DNA of 64,000 nt from Gammaproteobacteria bacterium (GCA_004295005.1 SHNG01000092.1:1-64000); one strand, 5' to 3'; shown: positions 1 through 9,547, numbered from the stretch's first letter. Numbers and translations: made by a program. Notes: generated by a model not told the origin, from the sequence alone.

Positions 1-25
1 GCGCGGGGTGGGCTTTCTTTGGGTT

Positions 26-52
26 ACCTTTCTTTGCCCACCAAAGAAAGGT
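26..52. repeat. REP-like hairpin at the left edge
   Basis: An 11-bp perfect inverted repeat (ACCTTTCTTTG / CAAAGAAAGGT) with a 5-base loop, extendable outward through a G:T-type mismatch. A related CTTTCTTTGGGTTAC-type sequence lies just upstream at 13-26. This motif resembles dispersed extragenic repeats common in beta- and gammaproteobacteria. It lies beyond the 3' end of uvrD and may help end its transcript. The remaining bases of 1-242 show no convincing gene. Confidence 0.55.
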
Positions 53-242
53 GACTTGGGACGCCCGCAGGGCGGTCCGAAACGCTTTGAAATTGGCTCT
101 CCTCAAAGGTTCGTAGCTCGCGCGCCGCAGGCGTGTGAAAGCTTTGGCCCAATATGATGGTGATGCGTTCGAACCCGTGCGCCCAATGTTCAACAGGGCA
201 ACCTTGTCATGCCCGCAAACGCGGGCAAGATGGGCAAAGGCC

Positions 243-2504
243 TCAGATCGGACGCAATCCGGCAAACGCCGCCACCAGCCATTTCTGGCCGACGCGTTCG
301 AAGTTGACCTGCACCCGCGCATGCGTACCGCTGCCTTCACAATCGATCACCACGCCTTCGCCGAAGCTGGCGTGGTGCACGCGCTGGCCGAGCTTGAGTC
401 CCGGCGCCGCGGAATCCGCAAGGGACGAGCGGGCACCTGCATATGGCCGGCTCACTTGCACGCGCGGGCGTACCTCGTGCAGCAATCCGGGCGGAATCTC
501 CCCCAGGAAGCGGGAAGGCCTGCCCAGCATTTCCATGCCGTGCATGCGCCTGGATTCCGCATAGCACAGCACCAGATGGCGACGTGCGCGGGTGATACCG
601 ACATAGGCGAGACGGCGCTCTTCTTCTAGCCGCCCGGGTTCTTCCAGCGATTTGTGGCTGGGAAAAAGGCCATCTTCGAGGCCGACCAGGAACACCAGCG
701 GAAACTCGAGACCCTTGGCCGAATGCAGGGTCATCAACTGCACGCAATCCTGCCAGCTCTCGCCCTGTCCCTCGCCGGCTTCAAGCGCGGCATGCGCGAG
801 AAACGCGGCCAGCTCGGACAGGCCCGCCTCCATGTCTTCGGCCGAGCGCTCGAAGCGACTGGCCACATTGATCAGTTCGTCAAGATTCTCGGTGCGGGTT
901 TCCGCACTGGTCTTGTCCTTCTCGTGATACTCGCGCAAGCCGGAGCGGACGATGGCGTGATCCATCTGTTCGGCCAACGGCAAGGGTTCGTCGGCGGTGG
1001 CTTGACCCGTGTCCGAGGCCCCATCCGTCCGCGGCGCCAGGCAATCCCGGGTCAGTGTATCGACCAGGGCCAGGAAAGCGCGCAGTGCGTTTTTCGCCCG
1101 CGCGGCCAGGCTGGTGTCGGTCAGCTCGGCCAATGCCGCTTCCCATAGCGAGGTGTCCGTGCGCCGTGCGCGTGCGCGCAACAGGTCGATGGTGCGATCA
1201 CCGATGCCGCGTGGTGGCGTATTCACCACCCGCTCGAATGCGGCATCGTCGTGACGGTTGGCGATCAGGCGCAGATAGGCCAGGGCATCCTTGATTTCGG
1301 CACGATCAAAGAAGCGCTGCCCGCCGTACACGCGATAGGCAATCTTGTGCTGGACCAGTTGTTCCTCGAAGTTGCGTGATTGCGCATTCGAACGGTACAG
1401 GATGGCCACTTCGTTGGGCGAATGGCCGGCGCGCAGGTACTCGCGGATGCGCTCGATCACGAAACGCGCTTCATCCTGTTCGTTGTACGCCGCATACAGG
1501 GCAATCGCCTCGCCGGCGGCATCGGCAGTCCACAACTGTTTGCCGAGCCGACTCGGGTTGTGGGCAATCACCGCGTTGGCGGCGCCCAGGATGTTGCCGG
1601 TGGATCGATAGTTCTGTTCGAGTCGAATGGTCTTGGCACTGGGAAAATCGCGCAGGAAATGCTGCACGTTCTCGACCCGTGCGCCGCGCCAGCCGTAAAT
1701 GGCCTGGTCGTCGTCACCGACCACGAACACGTGTCCGCCCTGGCCGGCCAAGACGCGAATCCAGGCATATTGCAGGGTGTTGGTGTCCTGGAACTCGTCG
1801 ATCAGCAGGTGACTCCAGCGCTCGCGGTAATGGGCAAGCAAGGCTTCATCGTGCAGCCACAACTCGTGTGCGCGCAGCAGCAATTCGGCGAAATCCACCA
1901 GTCCGGCGCGCTGGCAGGCGCGCTCGTAAGCCACGTAGATGTCGATCAGGGTTCGCGCCAGCGGATTTCCGCCCGCATCAATGGCGCCCGGTCGTTTGCC
2001 CTCGTCCTTGGCCGAGTTGATGAACCAGCAGGCCTGGCGTGGCGGGAAGCGGGCCTCGTCGATGCCCAGACCCTGGATGGTGCGCTTGACCAGGCGCTGC
2101 TGGTCGTCCGAGTCGAGAATCTGGAAGCTTTCCGGCAGCTTCGCTTCGCGCCAATGACGACGCAGCAGGCGATGGGCAATGCCGTGGAAGGTGCCGATGG
2201 TGAGCCCGCGCAGGCCTTCACCCACCAGGGCCTGGGTGCGCGAGCGCATTTCCGCCGCGGCCTTGTTGGTGAAGGTGACGGCAAGAATGGACCACGGCGA
2301 AACCCGCTCGACCTCCAGCAACCAGCCGATGCGATGGGTGAGTACGCGAGTCTTGCCCGACCCTGCGCCAGCCAGCACAAGGCAATCGCCCGGCGCCGCA
2401 CTGACCGCTTCACGTTGCGCGGGGTTGAGTTGGTCCAGCAGGTGGGAAATATCTCCCACCAATTCCCTATTCAGGTCCGAACCCGGTGTCGGCTCGCGAC
2501 TCAC
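243..2504 (-). CDS. uvrD: DNA helicase II UvrD
   Basis: A 753-residue superfamily 1A 3'-5' DNA helicase acting in nucleotide excision and mismatch repair, where it displaces the excised strand. Visible motifs: Walker A AGAGSGKT at residues 45-52, Walker B DEFQDT at 236-241, motif III GDDDQAIYGWRGA at 263-275, and late helicase motifs LMTLHSAKGLEF and VGITRARR. The length fits UvrD (about 720-750), and the C-terminal tail with QRVHHASFGEGVV is typical of UvrD/PcrA rather than Rep. The start is GTG; the conserved ISHLLDQLNPAQREAV block begins near residue 19, so the true start could be slightly internal. It lies 4 bp behind the UPF0114 gene, so the two are probably cotranscribed. Confidence 0.95.
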   Translation of the reverse strand: MSREPTPGSDLNRELVGDISHLLDQLNPAQREAVSAAPGDCLVLAGAGSGKTRVLTHRIGWLLEVERVSPWSILAVTFTNKAAAEMRSRTQALVGEGLRGLTIGTFHGIAHRLLRRHWREAKLPESFQILDSDDQQRLVKRTIQGLGIDEARFPPRQACWFINSAKDEGKRPGAIDAGGNPLARTLIDIYVAYERACQRAGLVDFAELLLRAHELWLHDEALLAHYRERWSHLLIDEFQDTNTLQYAWIRVLAGQGGHVFVVGDDDQAIYGWRGARVENVQHFLRDFPSAKTIRLEQNYRSTGNILGAANAVIAHNPSRLGKQLWTADAAGEAIALYAAYNEQDEARFVIERIREYLRAGHSPNEVAILYRSNAQSRNFEEQLVQHKIAYRVYGGQRFFDRAEIKDALAYLRLIANRHDDAAFERVVNTPPRGIGDRTIDLLRARARRTDTSLWEAALAELTDTSLAARAKNALRAFLALVDTLTRDCLAPRTDGASDTGQATADEPLPLAEQMDHAIVRSGLREYHEKDKTSAETRTENLDELINVASRFERSAEDMEAGLSELAAFLAHAALEAGEGQGESWQDCVQLMTLHSAKGLEFPLVFLVGLEDGLFPSHKSLEEPGRLEEERRLAYVGITRARRHLVLCYAESRRMHGMEMLGRPSRFLGEIPPGLLHEVRPRVQVSRPYAGARSSLADSAAPGLKLGQRVHHASFGEGVVIDCEGSGTHARVQVNFERVGQKWLVAAFAGLRPI

Positions 2505-2508
2505 GCGT

Positions 2509-3129
2509 TCAATGCGCGTCGGCGTGTTTGCGCGGAATCGATTGCATGATGCGGTCGGTCACGGCAATGCCGATTGCGGAAAGGATGAAGACGCAATGGA
2601 TGATGGTCTGCCAAAGCACGCCGGTGGCCGTCAGCATGGTGCAGGTCTGGACTGCGCCATTGGCGGCGGCGCTGACCGCAGCGGCAAGCTGGTCTTGATC
2701 ACAGAACGGAAGGCCATTGAGCGGCCCGGCCGCGATGAAGGTTTTGAGCAGGTGGATCGAGGAAATGCCGATGATGGCCATGGCCAGCTTGACCTTGAGC
2801 ACCGAAGCGTTGACGTGGCTCAACCATTCCGGCTGATCCGGATGCCCTTGCAGGCCAAGCCGCGAAACAAAGGTTTCGTAGCCACCGACGATGACCATGA
2901 TCAGCAGATTGGAGATCATCACCACGTCGATCAGACCGAGCACGATCAGCATGATCTGCTGCTCGCCAAAGGAGGTGGCGTGCGAGATCAGGTGCAGCAG
3001 CTCCTTGACGAACAGCACCACGTAGACGCCCTGGGCAACGATCAGTCCCAGATAGAGCGGCAACTGCAGCCAGCGTGAGGAGAAGACCAGGGTGGGAATG
3101 AGCTTGAGCGGGTATTTTGTGTACGGCAT
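2509..3129 (-). CDS. UPF0114 (YqhA-like) integral membrane protein
   Basis: A 206-residue membrane protein of the UPF0114 / TIGR00645 family, similar to E. coli YqhA, whose function is unknown. Hydrophobic segments appear near residues 20-40, 50-75, 115-135 and 165-185, and the family block ending GGYETFVSRL is present. I chose ATG at 3129 because the longer frame opens with TTG. It ends 4 bp before uvrD and starts 45 bp after the oxidoreductase gene upstream, so it could be part of one leftward transcript. No regulatory sequence was recognised. Confidence 0.8.
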   Translation of the reverse strand: MPYTKYPLKLIPTLVFSSRWLQLPLYLGLIVAQGVYVVLFVKELLHLISHATSFGEQQIMLIVLGLIDVVMISNLLIMVIVGGYETFVSRLGLQGHPDQPEWLSHVNASVLKVKLAMAIIGISSIHLLKTFIAAGPLNGLPFCDQDQLAAAVSAAANGAVQTCTMLTATGVLWQTIIHCVFILSAIGIAVTDRIMQSIPRKHADAH

Positions 3130-3174
3130 GCAGGCCAAGGCGGAGAAGGGGAAGCGGAATTCTACTATCTCTGC

Positions 3175-4221
3175 TCAATCCAGCAATTTCACGCCCGGCA
3201 AAGTGAGCACATAGTCCATGCCCATGAGTTTTGAAGGTGTGTAGTAGCCGCCGGCGACCGGTGTTGCCAGCAGGTGCTGGACGATGCCCAGGCTGGCGGT
3301 GACCGTCAGCTCGTAGCCATTCGGAGTGAGCATGGAAAGACTCTCCTGGCGGCCTGCCGCATTGCGCACCTCGCCCCAGATCTGGCAGCCGCTGCGCTGG
3401 CGGCGCGCCGCATCGGGTCCGGCGGTCTGGCCGGCCCGGTTCTGCAGGAACTTCTGTACCGCCTGCATGCGCAGCAACCAGCGCAGGTGATTGAGCCAGC
3501 GCAGGCGCGAAATCGTCTTTGGCGATGCGGTCATCCAGGTTTCGATATTGGGGATGCCGGTGGAGACGAACGCGGTGTACACATCGCCCCACGGGATGGT
3601 CATGGCCGTGCGCGTGCTGCCATCAACCCGGGTGAACTCGCGTGTCTTCCAGGCCAGGGGAACGTTGGCAAGTTCACCATTGATGCGGGCACGCCCACCC
3701 TTGGCCAAACCTTCCACGCTGGTGCGTGCGGTACCGGGACTGGGTCCACCGCCGGCATCGAATGCCAGCATCAGATGGCTCGCATCGGGCAGGCGCTGCT
3801 TGAGCATGGCTGCCAGGCAATCGGTTGGAACCACGTCGAAACCGGTGCCCGGCAACACCACCACACCCTCGTGCTGTGCGCGCGGATGGCTGTGGTGGCA
3901 GCGTTCAAACACGTCGATCTCGCCGGTGATGTCGAGATAGTGCACCTTGTTGCGCAAGCAGGCTTCCAGCAGCGGCTCACAGGTGCGGGCGAAGGGGCCC
4001 GCGCAATTGAGCAGCAACTGCATGCCCTCCATGTTGCGGTCGATGACGCTGGCGTCATGCAGTTCGAAGACCCGCCGGGTCAGTCTGTGTGGCGCGGCCA
4101 GCTCATCGAGGGCATCGCGGTTGCGGCCCGCCAGTACCGGACGCATGCCGCGCTTCACCGCTTCGGCAACGATCAGCTTGCCGGTGTAGCCATTGGCGCC
4201 GTAGATCAACAGCGGCATCAT
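3175..4221 (-). CDS. Saccharopine dehydrogenase-like NADP-binding oxidoreductase
   Basis: A 348-residue protein opening with a Rossmann dinucleotide-binding motif (GANGYTG, residues 8-14), as in saccharopine dehydrogenase-like proteins and mycobacterial trans-acting enoyl reductases. These family members are often annotated as saccharopine dehydrogenase but are not proven to act on saccharopine, and the real substrate cannot be read from sequence. Its start codon overlaps the stop of the upstream SDR gene by 4 bp (ATGA), implying translational coupling and a shared pathway. Confidence 0.75.
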   Translation of the reverse strand: MMPLLIYGANGYTGKLIVAEAVKRGMRPVLAGRNRDALDELAAPHRLTRRVFELHDASVIDRNMEGMQLLLNCAGPFARTCEPLLEACLRNKVHYLDITGEIDVFERCHHSHPRAQHEGVVVLPGTGFDVVPTDCLAAMLKQRLPDASHLMLAFDAGGGPSPGTARTSVEGLAKGGRARINGELANVPLAWKTREFTRVDGSTRTAMTIPWGDVYTAFVSTGIPNIETWMTASPKTISRLRWLNHLRWLLRMQAVQKFLQNRAGQTAGPDAARRQRSGCQIWGEVRNAAGRQESLSMLTPNGYELTVTASLGIVQHLLATPVAGGYYTPSKLMGMDYVLTLPGVKLLD

Positions 4222-5027
4222 GGGTCAGCCCTCCGCGCCTGCACCGCACGCATCAATTTGCGGAAATACAGATTGGGAAACCAACGCTTGATGCGCCAGC
4301 GCTGGCGTACCTCGGCGCTTGGCAGGATGAGGAATTCGCCGCGCGCGACGGCCTGGAAGACATGTTCGGCAATATCCGCGGCCGACTCCTTGGCATCACG
4401 CATCAGGCTTGCAGCGATGTTGCGGGTTGTCGTATCCGGTCCACGGAAGCTCTCCAGCAGATTGGTCTGGAAGAAGCTCGGGCAGACCACCGAAACGCCG
4501 ACGCCGCTGCCGTGCAGGTCGGCGCGCAAGCCTTCCGACACGGCCACCACACCGGCCTTTGCCGCCGCGTAGCAGGCCATGCCGGGGGCGCCAGCCAGCG
4601 CTGCGAACGATGCGATGTTGACGATGTGCCCCTGGCCCTGTTCGATCAACACCGGTCCGAACAGGCGACAACCGCGCGCCACACCCAACAGGTTGATGTT
4701 GAGCATCCAATGCCAGTCGGCAGTGGGCGCATTGAGCACCGAGCCGCCGCCGGCGACGCCGGCATTGTTGATGACCAGATCCACGCCATCCCAGGCAGCG
4801 AGTACAAGGTCGCGCAGGGTCTCGAAGGAATCATCATCGCCCACGTCCACTTGCAGGGCCATGGCGCCGATGCCAAAGCCGGTGATCAGACTCACCGTTT
4901 CCTCGGCCCGATCCATGCGGATGTCCGCGCAGGCCACGCGCCAGCCGGCTTCGGCATAGCGAAAAGCCAGTGCGCGACCAAGACCACTGCCGGCGCCGGT
5001 GATTAGGACACGCTGTGCTTTGCTCAT
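4218..5027 (-). CDS. Short-chain dehydrogenase/reductase
   Basis: A 269-residue classical SDR. It shows the cofactor motif TGAGSGLG starting at residue 10, NNAG at 87-90, and the catalytic triad S140, Y153, K157 (YAAAK). The substrate is unknown; the C-terminus after residue 225 is basic, as in SDRs close to membrane lipids. The longer open frame is rejected because family similarity begins at MSKAQRVLITG, whose ATG is at 5027. It overlaps the downstream saccharopine-dehydrogenase-like gene by 4 bp and follows the dioxygenase gene by 19 bp, forming a three-gene oxidoreductase group. Confidence 0.85.
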   Translation of the reverse strand: MSKAQRVLITGAGSGLGRALAFRYAEAGWRVACADIRMDRAEETVSLITGFGIGAMALQVDVGDDDSFETLRDLVLAAWDGVDLVINNAGVAGGGSVLNAPTADWHWMLNINLLGVARGCRLFGPVLIEQGQGHIVNIASFAALAGAPGMACYAAAKAGVVAVSEGLRADLHGSGVGVSVVCPSFFQTNLLESFRGPDTTTRNIAASLMRDAKESAADIAEHVFQAVARGEFLILPSAEVRQRWRIKRWFPNLYFRKLMRAVQARRADP

Positions 5028-5046
5028 GGAGTCTTCCAACAGGCGA

Positions 5047-5766
5047 TCAGGCAGGTGCCTGGGTTTGTGCAAACAGGGTCTCTGCACGCTGGAACAGGAC
5101 CCAGGACGTTGCAATGTACTTGTCACCCCCACTCGGCATGTTGCCGCGATGGGTGTGGGTGAATCCGGCGGGTGCCATCAGCAGGGAGCCGGTTTGCGGA
5201 ACGATCTTGCGTTGCTGGTAGATGAATTCGGTTTCGCCGGCAGCAAAACCCTCGTTGAGATAGGCCGACCACAGCAGGATGCGATGCAGGGTTTCACCGT
5301 TGTGGTCGCCGATCTTCGGATACAGCTCGCAGTGCCAATACGGATAACCGCCCTGATTGGCAATGTATTTCTGGATGTTGATCGTGCCCGGCCGCAGCAA
5401 CTTGACCAGCAGGCGCTGCAGGCGCTCATCGGACATCGCGGCAATGGCTTGCGCATCCAGTGCGCGCAGCCCCTGGCCATCAACATCCGACACCTGCAGA
5501 AACAAGGGTGCAATGATGAGATGCGGATATTTGCGCACGTAGGAGATCAGGCAGCGCATCATCGCGGAATTGAGCATGTTCACGGCGCCAGCCCATTCCG
5601 CATGATCGTCAATGCAGATGTCCCAACTGTCCTTCAGACGCGTGTTCACGCCGCCGCCGGTCTTGCCGCGCACCGCCTGGCCACTGGCCTCGAAATGCCG
5701 GATCAAGGCCTGGCAATCACCTTCCGCTACCGCGTCTGCATAGATCTCGATGAAATCGCTGCTCAT
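5047..5766 (-). CDS. 2OG-Fe(II) oxygenase (prolyl-hydroxylase-like)
   Basis: A 239-residue protein with a C-terminal double-stranded beta-helix resembling 2-oxoglutarate and Fe(II)-dependent oxygenases. Candidate iron ligands are H145 and E147 (in WHCELYP) and H204 or H206 (in GFTHTHRG); K216 could bind 2-oxoglutarate. An HxE rather than HxD first motif is less usual. The ATG at 5766 was chosen because the upstream extension is low-quality, Ala/Pro/Arg-rich sequence overlapping the divergent gene. It is the first gene of the leftward oxidoreductase group; substrate unknown. Confidence 0.7.
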   Translation of the reverse strand: MSSDFIEIYADAVAEGDCQALIRHFEASGQAVRGKTGGGVNTRLKDSWDICIDDHAEWAGAVNMLNSAMMRCLISYVRKYPHLIIAPLFLQVSDVDGQGLRALDAQAIAAMSDERLQRLLVKLLRPGTINIQKYIANQGGYPYWHCELYPKIGDHNGETLHRILLWSAYLNEGFAAGETEFIYQQRKIVPQTGSLLMAPAGFTHTHRGNMPSGGDKYIATSWVLFQRAETLFAQTQAPA

Positions 5767-5969
5767 GGCTCCGCTCTGCGCATTTCGTCCGGACGCCGCA
5801 GGCTCTCGCGGCATCCTGCTCTGCGCAGTGCAGCAAGGGTTGCTGGCCGGCGCCGCCGGAATGCTATCACCCGGCATGCACGGCACGGCAGCGTGCCGCG
5901 CCCGGGTCGCTGCACGGCCGGGGTCAACAATGCGATCATGCTGTCGATTCGGCTTGTGGAGGGACGGCA

Positions 5970-7757
5970 ATGAAGCAGTGGCTCGGCGGTTTGCTGGTGT
6001 TGGCATTGATGGCGCAATTGCCACTGCATGCGCAGGAGCCGGTTGCTTCTAGCGCCGATCTCAAGTTCAAGGCGATCTACGAGAAGGAATGGGCATGGCG
6101 CAAGACCCAGTTTCCCGGCATGGGTGATGAGGGCGATTCCGATTCAAGGGTTGAACGCCTTCCGCGTGTCGATGCCGATAGCCAGCGGGAACGCCGCCGT
6201 GTCTGGGAAGACGTGCTCGCGCAACTGGACCAGTTGCCGGTTGCCGAGCTTTCCGCGGCCGAGCGCATCAACCTTGCGATCTATCGCCCGCAGGTTTCAG
6301 ACCTCGCCGACAACGTGCGTTTCGGCAGTTACGAGATGCCGTTCAATTCCGATTCCTCGTTCTGGTCCGATCTGGGCTTCATCACGCGCAAACCCATGCG
6401 CAAGACGGAGGATGTCGAGGCTTACCTGAAGCTGCTCGCTGATATCCCGCGCTATTTTGACGAGCAGACCGCCAACATGCGCGCCGGCCTCAAGCGCGGC
6501 TTCAGCGTGCCACGCGAGGTGCTTGCCGGTCGCGACGTTTCCATCGCAGCCGTGGCGGATTTGACCGATGCGGAAAAGAGCGAGTTCTTCAAACCGCTGG
6601 TCGATCTTCCATCGACGATCCCCGTCGAACGCCAGGAGCAATTGCGCGCGCAGGCACGCAGCGTGATTGCCGATGAGGTCATTCCGGCGTTTTCCCGCCT
6701 GCTCGCCTTCTTCCGCGATGAGTACATGACCAAGGCGCGCAAGACCCTGGCGGCCAAGGCCATGCCGAACGGCAAGGCCTGGTACCGGCAACAGATCCAC
6801 GAATACACCACGCTCGACCTGGATGCCGAGGCAATCCATCGCATCGGTCTCGACGAAGTGGCACGCATCCATGCGCAGATGCTCTCGACCATGCAGGCCA
6901 CCGGCTTCAAGGGCAGCTTTGCCGAGTTCCTCGCGTTCCTGCGCAGCGATCCGCAGTTCTATGCGAAGACGCCGGAGGAACTGCTGATGCGCGCGGCCTG
7001 GATCGCCAAGCGGGTTGATGCCAAGTTGTCGCGCTTTTTCGGCACCCTGCCACGTGGGCGTTTCGGCATCGAGCCGGTTCCCGCCGACATTGCCCCGTTC
7101 TGGACCGCCGGTCGTGGCGGCGCCAGCACCTATTGGCTGAACACCTGGAACCTGCCGTCACGACCGCTGTACAACCTGCCGGCGCTGACCCTTCACGAAT
7201 CGGCGCCCGGACATTCCATGCAACTGTCGCTGGCCGAGGAGCAAACCGCGCAACCGGAGTTCCGTCGCAACAACTACATTTCAGCCTATGGCGAGGGATG
7301 GGGTCTGTACGCGGAGAAGCTCGGCACGGAGATGGGCATCTACACCACGCCCTACGAGGATTTTGGCCGCCTCACCTACGAGATGTGGCGCGCCTGTCGC
7401 CTGGTCATCGACACCGGCATCCATCACAAGGGCTGGAGCCGCGATCAAGCGCTCGCCTATCTTCGCGAGCACACCGCGCTCAGCGAACACGAAGTGGGAA
7501 CGGAAGTGGACCGCTATATTTCCTGGCCTGCGCAAGCGCTCAGCTACAAGCTCGGCGAGATCCGCATCGTCGACTTGCGCGCGGAAGCTGAGAAGGAGCT
7601 TGGCAGCGATTTCGACATCCGCGCCTTCCATGATGCATTGTTGGCGCAAGGCTCGGTTCCGTTGCCGGTTCTCGATCAGCAGATTCGCCAGTTCATCGCC
7701 GATCGCAAGGCGGCGGCATCGCGCTCGGCAACACCGACGGATCAGGTTCAGCACTGA
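5970..7757 (+). CDS. DUF885 family secreted zinc protein (peptidase-like)
   Basis: A 595-residue protein with an N-terminal signal peptide ending near ...PLHAQE (residue 22), so it is exported. The DUF885 hallmark HESAPGH lies at residues 409-415: H409, E410 and H415 form a gluzincin-like zinc site, and a downstream helix with YGEGWGLYAEKLG provides the expected third acidic ligand. DUF885 proteins are presumed metallopeptidases or carboxypeptidases; activity is inferred. A strong ribosome binding site (GGAGGGA) sits just upstream. The 203-bp gap to the divergent dioxygenase gene must hold promoters for both, but no clear elements were recognised. Confidence 0.85.
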   Translation: MKQWLGGLLVLALMAQLPLHAQEPVASSADLKFKAIYEKEWAWRKTQFPGMGDEGDSDSRVERLPRVDADSQRERRRVWEDVLAQLDQLPVAELSAAERINLAIYRPQVSDLADNVRFGSYEMPFNSDSSFWSDLGFITRKPMRKTEDVEAYLKLLADIPRYFDEQTANMRAGLKRGFSVPREVLAGRDVSIAAVADLTDAEKSEFFKPLVDLPSTIPVERQEQLRAQARSVIADEVIPAFSRLLAFFRDEYMTKARKTLAAKAMPNGKAWYRQQIHEYTTLDLDAEAIHRIGLDEVARIHAQMLSTMQATGFKGSFAEFLAFLRSDPQFYAKTPEELLMRAAWIAKRVDAKLSRFFGTLPRGRFGIEPVPADIAPFWTAGRGGASTYWLNTWNLPSRPLYNLPALTLHESAPGHSMQLSLAEEQTAQPEFRRNNYISAYGEGWGLYAEKLGTEMGIYTTPYEDFGRLTYEMWRACRLVIDTGIHHKGWSRDQALAYLREHTALSEHEVGTEVDRYISWPAQALSYKLGEIRIVDLRAEAEKELGSDFDIRAFHDALLAQGSVPLPVLDQQIRQFIADRKAAASRSATPTDQVQH

Positions 7758-7861
7758 TCCGCTTCGCGGGCCTCGGCAGGTTCTTCGTTCTGCTCAAGGC
7801 GGGTTGCAGCCGATCCGCTTGTGCTGGGCCCGTCGATCAATGAGAAGACACGCAGGGCGCC

Positions 7862-8539
7862 TCAGGGCTTCGGTTTGACAGGCGCTTTCTTGCCCGCGCC
7901 CTTCTCCGCTTCGGTTTGCGCCTTGGCCTGGCGTACCCACTCGGCAAAGATCTCGGCGCGTGCCTCGCGCTTGCTGGGTGCATCCGCGCTGTCCTTCGCT
8001 TCCGGCTCGGCATCGGCGCTTCCGGTATCAATGAAGCGCAGCAGCCGATCCATCTGCCCGCCCAGGACCTGATCCACGCCGCTCGCCCATTGCTCCAGTC
8101 CGCTTTCTGCTCCGCCACTGACCCGGTAGCTGAGCTTGAGCAGGGTGGTTTCCTCATCTTGCGGGGTCAGTTCAAATTCGAGCACGGCATTCAGCGGCAG
8201 CGCCTGCAAGGGGCCCAGTGCCGCATACAGGCGCAGCAATTCGTTCTTTCTGGCCATGATCACGCGACCGTGCTCGGCACTGCCGCTGGCCCAGCGCTCG
8301 CAAAAGCAGCCGCCAGCGGTGGCATTCAGACTCAGATTGGCCGATGCGCCCGACCAGGTGTGTGCCGGATCCCACCAGCGTTCCACGGCAATGATCGCGC
8401 TGTACAGGCGCACCGCGCTGGCCTCGACGCGCGCCGGAATCTCGATCTGGAAGGTGCCGGGTCTTGTCTGCGTGACCTCAGCCCGCGCCGCGCCCGCGAC
8501 ACCCAGGAGGGCCGCACAAAGAGTGAGGGCCTGCTTCAT
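7862..8539 (-). CDS. Exported SRPBCC-type (START-like) protein
   Basis: A 225-residue protein with a signal peptide (cleavage near AARAEV, residues 20-22) followed by a fold resembling SRPBCC/polyketide-cyclase-like domains: a long beta-rich region containing a WW and HTWSG segment and the sequence LEFELTPQDEETTLLKLSYRV typical of activator-of-Hsp90-like homologues. The C-terminus is Lys/Ala-rich and charged. These domains bind small hydrophobic ligands, but no ligand is known here. A GGAG ribosome binding site precedes the ATG. It is convergent with the DUF885 gene, with 104 bp between them lacking a clear terminator. Confidence 0.65.
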   Translation of the reverse strand: MKQALTLCAALLGVAGAARAEVTQTRPGTFQIEIPARVEASAVRLYSAIIAVERWWDPAHTWSGASANLSLNATAGGCFCERWASGSAEHGRVIMARKNELLRLYAALGPLQALPLNAVLEFELTPQDEETTLLKLSYRVSGGAESGLEQWASGVDQVLGGQMDRLLRFIDTGSADAEPEAKDSADAPSKREARAEIFAEWVRQAKAQTEAEKGAGKKAPVKPKP

Positions 8540-8604
8540 GACTTGCTCCGGTTTGCCTGTGATGCTCCCTTGTAATCGGGCAACAGCACAAGATCAAGCA
8601 CGCC

Positions 8605-9495
8605 TCAGGTATCGGCGTCCGTAGCCCAACCTTCACCGGTTCCGCGCTGGAGGATGTCATCGGTGCTGCGCACTTCGCCGGCGGGTATGGCCTCACGCGT
8701 CGCCAACTCGGCATAGATCGGCACAAAATCCGGCCGCGTCGCCTCCATCAACTGCTCGAAGCTGTCGATCACGAAATAGGTTTTCTGGTAGGTGTCGATG
8801 CGATAGCGCGTGCGCATGATGCGCTTCATGTCGAAGCCGATGCGGTTGGGTGCCGGCGACTCCAGGCAATGGATGGATTCGCCTTTGGAGGAAACGATGC
8901 CCGAGCCGTAGATACGCAACGCGCCGTTCTGACGGATCAATCCGAACTCGACGGTGTACCAGTACAGGCGGGTCAGGTTGACCAGGGCTTCGGCACTCAC
9001 GCCATGCGCCTTGACCCCGCCACGACCGTAAGCCGCCATGTAGTCGGCGAATACCGGATTGAGCAGCAATGGCACATGGCCGAACAGATCGTGGAACATG
9101 TCCGGCTCGGAGATGTAATCGATCTGGTCGGGACGACGGATCCACCAGGTCACCGGAAAGCGCCGGTTGGCCAGGTGCTCGAAGAAGTCGAGTTCCGGCA
9201 ACAGGCCCTCGACGCCGATCAGCTTCCAGCCGGTGGCCGGGCCGAGCACGGCATTGAGATCATCGAACTTCGGAATCCGCTCCGGGTTCATGCCGAAGCG
9301 CTCCTGGTTCTCGATGAACTCGGCACAGGCTCGACCCTTCAACACCTCGCGCTGCCGACGGAACAGATAAGCCCAGGTCGAATGGTCCTGCTCGGAATAA
9401 CTGTCCCAGGGCTGCTCGACGATGGTGGTGGTGTAGACCGGCACATTGCCTTTGTCGGTCACCAGACTTTCAACGCGGCGCGGCGCACTGGACAT
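8605..9495 (-). CDS. phhA: Phenylalanine 4-monooxygenase
   Basis: A 296-residue monomeric-type bacterial phenylalanine hydroxylase that converts phenylalanine to tyrosine using iron, oxygen and a tetrahydropterin. The iron ligands H135 and H140 (HDLFGH) and E183 (WYTVEFGL) are present, and the length fits the family. It is divergent from an Lrp/AsnC regulator, which is therefore the likely controller, probably in response to an aromatic amino acid. The pterin recycling partner PhhB is not in the window, but folE, which supplies pterin precursors, lies 8 kb away. Confidence 0.96.
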   Translation of the reverse strand: MSSAPRRVESLVTDKGNVPVYTTTIVEQPWDSYSEQDHSTWAYLFRRQREVLKGRACAEFIENQERFGMNPERIPKFDDLNAVLGPATGWKLIGVEGLLPELDFFEHLANRRFPVTWWIRRPDQIDYISEPDMFHDLFGHVPLLLNPVFADYMAAYGRGGVKAHGVSAEALVNLTRLYWYTVEFGLIRQNGALRIYGSGIVSSKGESIHCLESPAPNRIGFDMKRIMRTRYRIDTYQKTYFVIDSFEQLMEATRPDFVPIYAELATREAIPAGEVRSTDDILQRGTGEGWATDADT

Positions 9496-9530
9496 GGTTC
9501 AAGCCCGATTGGAATCAGCCTTTCATGTTA

Positions 9531-9547
9531 TTGCGTACGGCACGCAA
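9531..9547. promoter_or_regulatory. Candidate Lrp/AsnC operator between phhA and its regulator
   Basis: A 17-bp dyad, TTGCGT - 5 bases - ACGCAA, sits 36 bp upstream of the phhA start and 75 bp upstream of the regulator. Lrp/AsnC proteins bind 15-17-bp dyads of this kind with AT-rich centres. A second small palindrome, GTGCGCAC, lies at 9593-9600. Binding is inferred from position and symmetry only. Confidence 0.35.
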
